Shown one piece after another: positions 58,084 to 64,000 of a stretch of 64,000 nt of DNA. This DNA comes from Pohlia nutans (lineage: Eukaryota > Streptophyta > Bryopsida > Bryales > Mniaceae). The stretch spans positions 736,650-800,649 of the forward strand of contig CM040104.1 of assembly GCA_022496805.1 (NCBI GenBank), read 5' to 3'. The number at the start of each line of letters is the position of its first letter. Within the stretch, counting starts at the first letter, position 1. The translations under genes were made by a program, and so were the position numbers. The notes beneath the pieces were generated by a model. The model was not told the origin of the DNA. It saw only the letters and a program-made list of their open reading frames with translations, and ran no database searches.

Positions 58084-59739
58084 TGTTCAAGCACTAGAAT
58101 ATGCAGCTATGCTATTGTTGATGACTTTGATTTGAGCCACTGGGATTTTCAACATACATTCCGTTGTGTCCTTCTTCATTCTTGACTTCCATGCTGTCAT
58201 CAGAGAATCCGTATACTCCCACACCGGAGGTTGACTTTCATCAACCTTCCAACGCAATCCTCTGGAGGAATCCCACCCAGTGTAGCTCTCTTGAACATTT
58301 TGATCTCTCGATGTGGGCCGGAAATATTGAATGAGTACACAATTCGGTTGATCCGGGTTCGTGTTTGGATCAGACAACGCTCTCGCAATCCATACAGGTC
58401 TAGAATCACCATCCGCGGGTCGTATAGCAACAAAATAGCCTTCAAAGACATCACGACCAACTCGGAAGGATTGCAATGGACGATCGCGCAACTCTCCAAC
58501 GTACGCATCATCCTCCACAAACTCCTCACGAAGCCCACCATCTTCAGCAAATTGAACCTCCACCCTCGCAGCAACGCGAGTGGATAGCCAAAACCCGTCT
58601 TTGAGTGCAATGGATGGTTCAATAGGCTCCTCCAACATTGTCTTCACAGCTCGCCAGTAGAACACCAAATGTTCATAGCGTCTTCTATACTCTCTAGTTC
58701 TGTCTTCAGCGGACATTGTCTCCATGTACTTGATAAATCCCGACAGGCCCTTCACAATGTCCTCCATTGCACGGTGCGTGACGGGAACCGGTTCCCCATA
58801 AGGCCATAAACTACGACCTTCCGAATTCTCCCTCCACAATCTAATCCCAGTGCAATCCTTTGGCAGCCAATCCACATCAGTGCAAGAAATCTTGTACTTC
58901 ATCACAGGGAAACCAGTGGAGTCTAGGAAGAACATGAATTGTTGAGCCTTAGTGTGACCGACAAGAGCCTCATCTCCATCCCTGATAAAGCCTTCAATGA
59001 AACCTTTAAAATCAGGCACCTCCTCGACGAGATGGGGACTAGTGGGTACTGATTCCATATCCATGAAAGACTTCATGAGCAAAGGAATTGCAGGGTAGTT
59101 ATCTTTCTTCAACAACATGCTCCACCTCCCAAACAGAGCGTCGATGTCGTCGTGGGTGTGACCCACCAATATAAAACTAACATACACCTCACGAAAGATT
59201 TTCTTGGATACAAGAAGTGACCAAATACAGAACACATATTTGTTCTTATTATCACCAGTGGCATTGTCCATCTGTACATTTTTAATGGAAGGAAGTCGAG
59301 TTGCTGGAACGACAATTTTTGGAGATGTCCGAAAAGATGACTTGCACATGTCAGCTCCTTGAAGGACAACATCAAAGATAGGAGCGGACTTTGATTTCAC
59401 AAACAATTCCCTGGACGAGTATTTTGGAGGTAACTTGAGATCTCGCAAGAGCTTTGCGAAAGAACCTACCGTGTAGTTCGAATCGTGAGCGAAGTTATCA
59501 AACCCGTAATACGCATAGCGGATATCCCTATGACCATAGGCGATCATACCCGTGACGGATATCGGCAACTTAATCAGACCATCAAGCTCCTTACTCTGGT
59601 GAGAGAAGATGGGAGAAGCGGTTTTTGCATGATCCATTTTGTCGTGCATAATGGTCAGACATTCGTGCGGGAAAGAACTTGATTTGTACCGGTTTGCGTA
59701 ATATAACTCTCCATGAGCTCGGGCAGCAGACAAATGCAC
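58084..59739 (-). CDS. DUF7869-type protein, copy 3, C-terminal module (intact frame)
   Basis: 550 uninterrupted codons ending in TGA. Numbering from the Met at 59739: HDKMDHAKTASP (32-43), VTGMIAYGHRDIRYAYYG (62-79), VQMDNATGDNKNKYVF (155-170), VGHTHDDIDALFGRWS (192-207), then from about 440 a small reader-like domain (VFEGYFVAIRP, PVWIARALSD, VLIQYFRP, YTGWDSS, WEYTDSLMTAWKSR). The spaced acidic residues D36, D158/D163 and D197/D198/D200 could form a metal-binding, transposase- or nuclease-like site; this is inference. The open frame continues upstream without a break to about 59790, where a 1-base slip joins it to the N-terminal half. The best preserved gene of the window. Confidence 0.75.
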
Positions 59740-60920
59740 CTCGAGCTTCTTCGCCCATAGTAGAGCGTCCTGCGACCCTCTTGTGGCGCCACACCTAAGA
59801 AGTGCAATCTATCACATTTGGAGCAACGGGAAAAATTATCTCCCGGCTTCTTTGCGTCGTACTAAGTAAAGTTTAATCTCCGAATCCTGCTCAAACTAGA
59901 GGGGGATACTTTTTGCAAACCAAATGACGCATTTGCAACGTTGATCTCCAGGATGGTATTCTTCTATTTCCATGTGGCCGGAAGAAGCATAGATACAACC
60001 TTCTATCCCCATTTCAGAATGCGAGTTCTGTGTGGCATATGATCTACAGAGTTCTTCAAGATGCATCTCAAAGTAGCAGTGGCCTGAGACGTATGCTTTT
60101 GAGGCTTCAATAAACTCGTGTTCCTATGAGGCTGTGCTTGAAGACCTTCAGCAGCGAACCCTTGGAAGCAATGGAAAGTGGCTTCAGACACTCCAACAAT
60201 GTGCCTCCATACAGGCATGCAGACGTCAATACCCTCGATAGTGGCGACCCTCCTGCCTTGGGCGTCACGATGAATCTACATGTGGACATCTAGCTTCTTA
60301 TGGAATCTGAACTGAAAGGAAGTATCACGGTACATACGCTCTCGGAAAGCGCAAATCTTATCCCTAGGGAATGGATGAACACAAATTTTGGAACTACAGA
60401 CTTTGTTGGAAACAGTGTTAATCGACTCCTGTGTTAGCAAACCTTTGGCTTTGACGGAGGTCTCACTTGGCGGGTTCCTCACAGTACTGGTGTAACGTGT
60501 GCTACGCGACGATCCAGGCTGGGCAAGACTTGCTACGCGGCAGTTGTAATTGTACCGCAGATCTTAGTCTCTGAGGCTAGCACCATTGCAGTAGAGAAAC
60601 TCAATCGACCAAGCCCAGACAGAGTATCTCCAATCATCTGGCACATCAGCTGTGGAGAGGCTCTTCGAGATCTGAACGACAACATGAGTGTCTCCAAGTG
60701 CACCGTTGCAACCGAGTACAAGGTGGGAGCTTACACTATGACATAAGCTTTCAGCCACAGGAGAGCCTCCTTTGCTATATAGTGATATGAACTTGGTAAC
60801 CCATAGCCTCCGTGGAATACCTTCGCAGTTGGGAATGTTGTGTGACTCTTCCGGTCTGGCATCAACCTCTTCATCAGAAGAAAACTCATCAGTAACCACT
60901 GGAACGTTCTTTGCATCCAT
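59740..60920 (-). pseudogene. DUF7869-type protein, copy 3, N-terminal half with stops
   Basis: An acceptor CATTATGCAG ends at 60929 and ATG is at 60920 (MDAKNVPVVTDEF). The frame contains NCEGIPRRLWVTKFISL, CHSVSSHLVLG, TAA near 60566, SETSVKAKGLLTQESI, CSSKICVHPF, TAG near 60280, ATIEGIDVC, EATFHCFQGF, ATLRCILKN, then three further TAGs (near 60003, 59968 and 59869) and CSKCD. A one-base slip near 59800 leads into the C-terminal frame. Homologous copies carry Gln, Glu, Asp or His opposite these stops. Either the gene is dead in this half, or the stops are not what they seem (see findings). Confidence 0.7.
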
Positions 60921-60928
60921 TAAACCCC

Positions 60929-61899
60929 CTGCATAATGAAACACATCAAAAGTATCACTCATCAGTTAACTGCACAAACCATTCAAGTCGACTCGAGTTG
61001 AATACTCAGAAATCCAGGGATCAGTAAATGGAACGCATTCGCTCCAGGATTCAATCGACTCAATTCAAGTTAAATTGATTGTAGAGGCCGAACTCATTTA
61101 ATGCGTGTCGAGTTCAATAGGTCCTGCTCATTCAACTCGACTCGAGTCGAATGGGTCCAGCGCATTTAACTCGACTAGAGTTGAATGCGTTCAGGTCATT
61201 CAACTCGACTCAAGTTGAATGTGTCCAGCTCATTCAACTTGAGTCGAGTTGAATGGGTCCAGCCCATTCAACTCGACTAGAGTTAAATGTGTCCAGGTCA
61301 TTCAACTCGACTCGAGTTAAATGGGTCCAACTCATTCAACTGGAGTCGGTTTGAAAGATCTGGATTCATTCAACTCGAGTTGAGTTGAATTGGTCCCTCT
61401 TATTCGACTACTCACAATTAGAATGTCTGATACAAAATCAACTCGAATCGAGTTAAATTGATTCACAAACATTCAGCTCGACTCGAATTGAATATTAGGG
61501 AGTCATCTTCATTGACACATTACACAGATATCTGCCAATATGTGTGTTTTTCTGTTAATTCAACTTCACTCGAATTGAATTTCCCTACTTATGAATACGG
61601 TTAATCAGGCTCTATTCCGCAACTTCAACTCGAGTTGAGTTGAATCCAGTAAATAGTTGATAGACGTCCTCCTAATTTTCTGTACATAGTTCTCGTATCA
61701 AGCACTTCAACTCGAGTCGAGTTGAATTATCGTCAGCAAGAGTAGGGGAGATTTGAATAACATTTCCCGGAATTTGCGGCAAAATATTCAGGCACAGTGC
61801 ATCCAGTCGCATTCAACGCTACATTGTACCGCAATTCTCAATTCTACAATGCAAGAAACATATCTACAGTAGCATACGTGAATCACACAAAACCCTAAC
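60929..61899 (-). repeat. leader intron with ATTCAACTCGA/TCGAGTTGAAT palindromes
   Basis: A donor CTATAAG/GTTAGG (61900/61899) and the acceptor at 60929 bound a 971-bp intron. It contains 16 copies of a palindrome with 11-base arms ATTCAACTCGA and TCGAGTTGAAT and a 1-base core (60981 to 61703). Between 61129 and 61368 they are spaced 32-36 bp, separated by a short GGGTCCAGC-type spacer. Confidence 0.88.
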
Positions 61900-62340
61900 C
61901 TTATAGTTTGTTGCCTCGCTAGAGTTAATCAAACGCAAGACAACAACATGGATCAAACGAAGAAACTGAAACCTTTGGCCACAAAACCATACCAAAATTT
62001 GGCGCAAAACCACCCGGAACGCGTTGTTGTACCTCCAACTCACAAAGCGGTTAGCACTACTACTGCGTAGTCCAAAACACCTTCAACAACAACTATCTAG
62101 TGCTAATAACCAGATACTGCGCTCTCGCAAAGAAAGACCTGCTTGCAAAGCGATGCAAGTGCAACGAAGTTCGAATAGCGCAAGTGTGAGACCGAATGGA
62201 AAAAGGTAGCCCTCGATTCCGCAAATGCACTTATAGGCGAATTGGCAAGAGAATTTTAGCGGGAATGGAATAAACGAGTTCAAACGGTCGATTTCAATTG
62301 CGTTGTTCACATCCAGTGACGAGGACTCCGGGTTCCTTTA
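61900..62340 (-). promoter_or_regulatory. probable 5' leader exon of the copy 3 gene
   Basis: It lies upstream of the donor at 61900 on the minus strand. A telobox-like AACCCTAA (61891-61898) sits just inside the intron. No coding start is assigned. Confidence 0.35.
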
Positions 62341-64000
62341 CAGTGAATGTGCCTTTTTGGGGGCTAATATATGACAAGGGCGGGCAACTTGAGCCTGCTG
62401 TTTTTACAACGTCGATGTAGGTGATATTAATTGCCCATTTACTGCTGGAAAAGTCATGACACGTGCTATTCCAAATTTTTATACATACGACATATTCCTA
62501 TGAATCGTACGCCTGATTATTTTTCAATACATTTATTTACGACACGCTGTCCCATGTTCGGGTTTAACCCAGGACACCCAAAAAATCATTCGCCCATGGA
62601 AATAATTCTTCAATTCCGACTGATACCTGGATGTTTTCCATCCAATTCTTTAGGTGAAGGGCCTTTGCTCTGTAATGCCACCCTTTCAGGTTTAATCCAA
62701 ACTATACATTCAAACTTTTTTATCAAACTAGTTTATTTTTAGCTATACGTTGAAGTGCTCACTACATAATAGGTTTAATAATCGTTTCACCTTCTAAAGT
62801 ACATCTTTAGAAGAAAAAATCAAATTTTTTAAGTACTTATAGTAATAAATATAAATTTATTTTACAATGACTTAAAATTTAGCGCTACATGTACTTATTG
62901 AACACAAGTAAATAATTCATTAAGCGATTTAGTAGTTCAAAGGTAAACAAAAAACCCCACAAGTTGAAAATAGTTTCAAAACGTAGAATTCATGAGAATA
63001 TTAGATTTATCCAAATATATGTATGATGCATAGTGGCTTCAAAATTTCAAATTTCAAAAACATGGTTCATCAAATAAATGCCCAAACACAAGAAGCTTAT
63101 ATCATAGAGTGCCAAAGCGCTTCACAAACTAAAAAGAGTAACTAGGGGTAAGTTAGTATAGACATTTTGTGTGTTACACTCTCTCTTACGGTTAAGGGTT
63201 ACTTTATGATTTGTAGTTAATTGTACAGAACTAATCAAGTTTCAGACGGATTACAGAACCGGTCTGTCAAGAGCAAATCTTGTTCATTCATTGAAGGACA
63301 AAAACGCTATCAAGTAAGTTTACAAGTAGTTAAAAAATACAAAAAGCTTCAGGTTTTAAAAAAAGATCTTCACTTTAAAAAAGAGCTTCAGTTTTGGGAT
63401 GCGAGGGATAAAAAACTTGAGTAGATAATCCAAACCTTAGTTCTGATGCTCATTTTAACACTTTTTAAAGAATTGATGACCGATGATGAGCGCTGATAGG
63501 AACCACAATGAACAATGAGAATAGCAAATAAATTGAGCACCATTTCTAACTCATGTACAAATTGAAGCTATTGTACAATACATGCACTTTTAACAATTAT
63601 AGCATTTTGATAAGTAATTATGTTTACTTGATTCTCTTGATTTGATTTGATAGTTTTGAACAAAATAAAAACACTAAGATGACATAGTTGTGAGGATTAA
63701 CAAGAAGGCTACACGTTAACTGTTTCAACATGACAACAACAGAAATTCCTAATCCATCCTGCCATGGCGAAACGCAAGGAGCTTATGTCATTGAGTGCCG
63801 AAGTGCTTCCCTAATTGCAAAAGAAGATTTATTTTGAAAAGACCCTCCTAGCGACAGCGGTTGTGCGCAAGGTGTTTATTAAATCCGAGCAGATAAACAA
63901 AAAACTGCTTTTGGTCAATTTTTTTAATCTATTCTTACAAGATTTTGCATGAATAAGTTACTTGTAAGAATTCATAGTTCAGGGAGTTAACCAACATATT
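62341..64000. other. intergenic; one 50-bp duplicate pair
   Basis: No gene is seen. About 50 bp near 63090-63138 (AGCTTATATCATAGAGTGCC, AAAGCGCTTC) recurs near 63780-63828 (AGCTTATGTCATTGAGTGCC, GAAGTGCTTC), a diverged direct repeat about 690 bp apart, possibly the ends of a small element or a dispersed repeat. Confidence 0.45.

Noticed and set aside
58084..60920. A changed genetic code with TAG/TAA read as Gln
   Set aside because: Not asserted: large intact frames here use CAA/CAG throughout and contain no TAG, terminal codons include TAA and TAG elsewhere, and old relics show mixed stops. Retained only as a testable alternative in the findings.

Overview
This window looks like nuclear DNA of a plant or other member of the green lineage. 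The evidence is a chromodomain-bearing Ty3/gypsy element, a Ty1/copia element primed on a plant-like initiator tRNA-Met, a SWIM-type Mutator-like transposase relic, TTTAGGG-type telomeric words and teloboxes, CT-rich leaders and GT-AG introns. An early-diverging land plant such as a bryophyte is my guess, from the DUF7869-type genes; I cannot prove it. No ordinary metabolic gene is recognisable. The window is repeat-rich and almost every coding region carries at least one break.

Layout: 1-8159 is the 3' part of a decayed gypsy chromovirus. It was hit by a small 8-bp-TSD MITE (278-542) and then by a nearly intact copia element (2450-7488, TSD TCTTT). 10.7-15.7 kb holds a 430-470 bp satellite rich in GACGTC/GACATC, upstream of a short plus-strand gene (15.9 kb). 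16.5-21.4 kb is a broken minus-strand gene whose first intron holds three satellites sharing the palindrome GCCGGTACCGGC. 22.3-24.0 kb is a Mutator-like transposase relic. 24.8-28.7 kb holds duplicated minus-strand remnants of a coiled-coil protein and a minisatellite. 29.0-34.2 kb is a multi-exon minus-strand gene with a possible ParB-like segment. 34.4-41.3 kb is AT-rich with MITEs. 41.3-46.2 kb is a DUF7869-type gene fused tail-to-tail to half of a second copy. 46.2-52 kb is AT-rich with MITEs and TA microsatellites. 51.7-55.1 kb and 56.1-57.4 kb are leader-plus-array units, and 58.1-62.3 kb is a third DUF7869-type gene.

The unifying observation is architectural. At least six genes of different or unknown families (start codons near 15932, 18420, 32516, 43392, 54927 and 60920) have an array of short palindromes just upstream of the first recognisable coding ATG, generally inside a leader or first intron whose acceptor abuts that ATG. 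Each array has its own palindrome. The exception is TTATCGTCG/CGACGATAA, which is shared by the 32.5-kb and 43.4-kb genes and also lies in internal introns of the former. This could be subterminal transposase-binding arrays of several DNA-transposon families, gene-specific regulatory arrays, or hairpin-forming intron RNA. I cannot decide between these from sequence alone.

Most frames are interrupted. In the array-linked genes the in-frame stops I found by hand are mostly TAG and almost never TGA, and three frameshifts in the 29-32.5 kb gene sit exactly at homopolymers. Whether these genes are dead, mis-assembled or recoded is therefore open.
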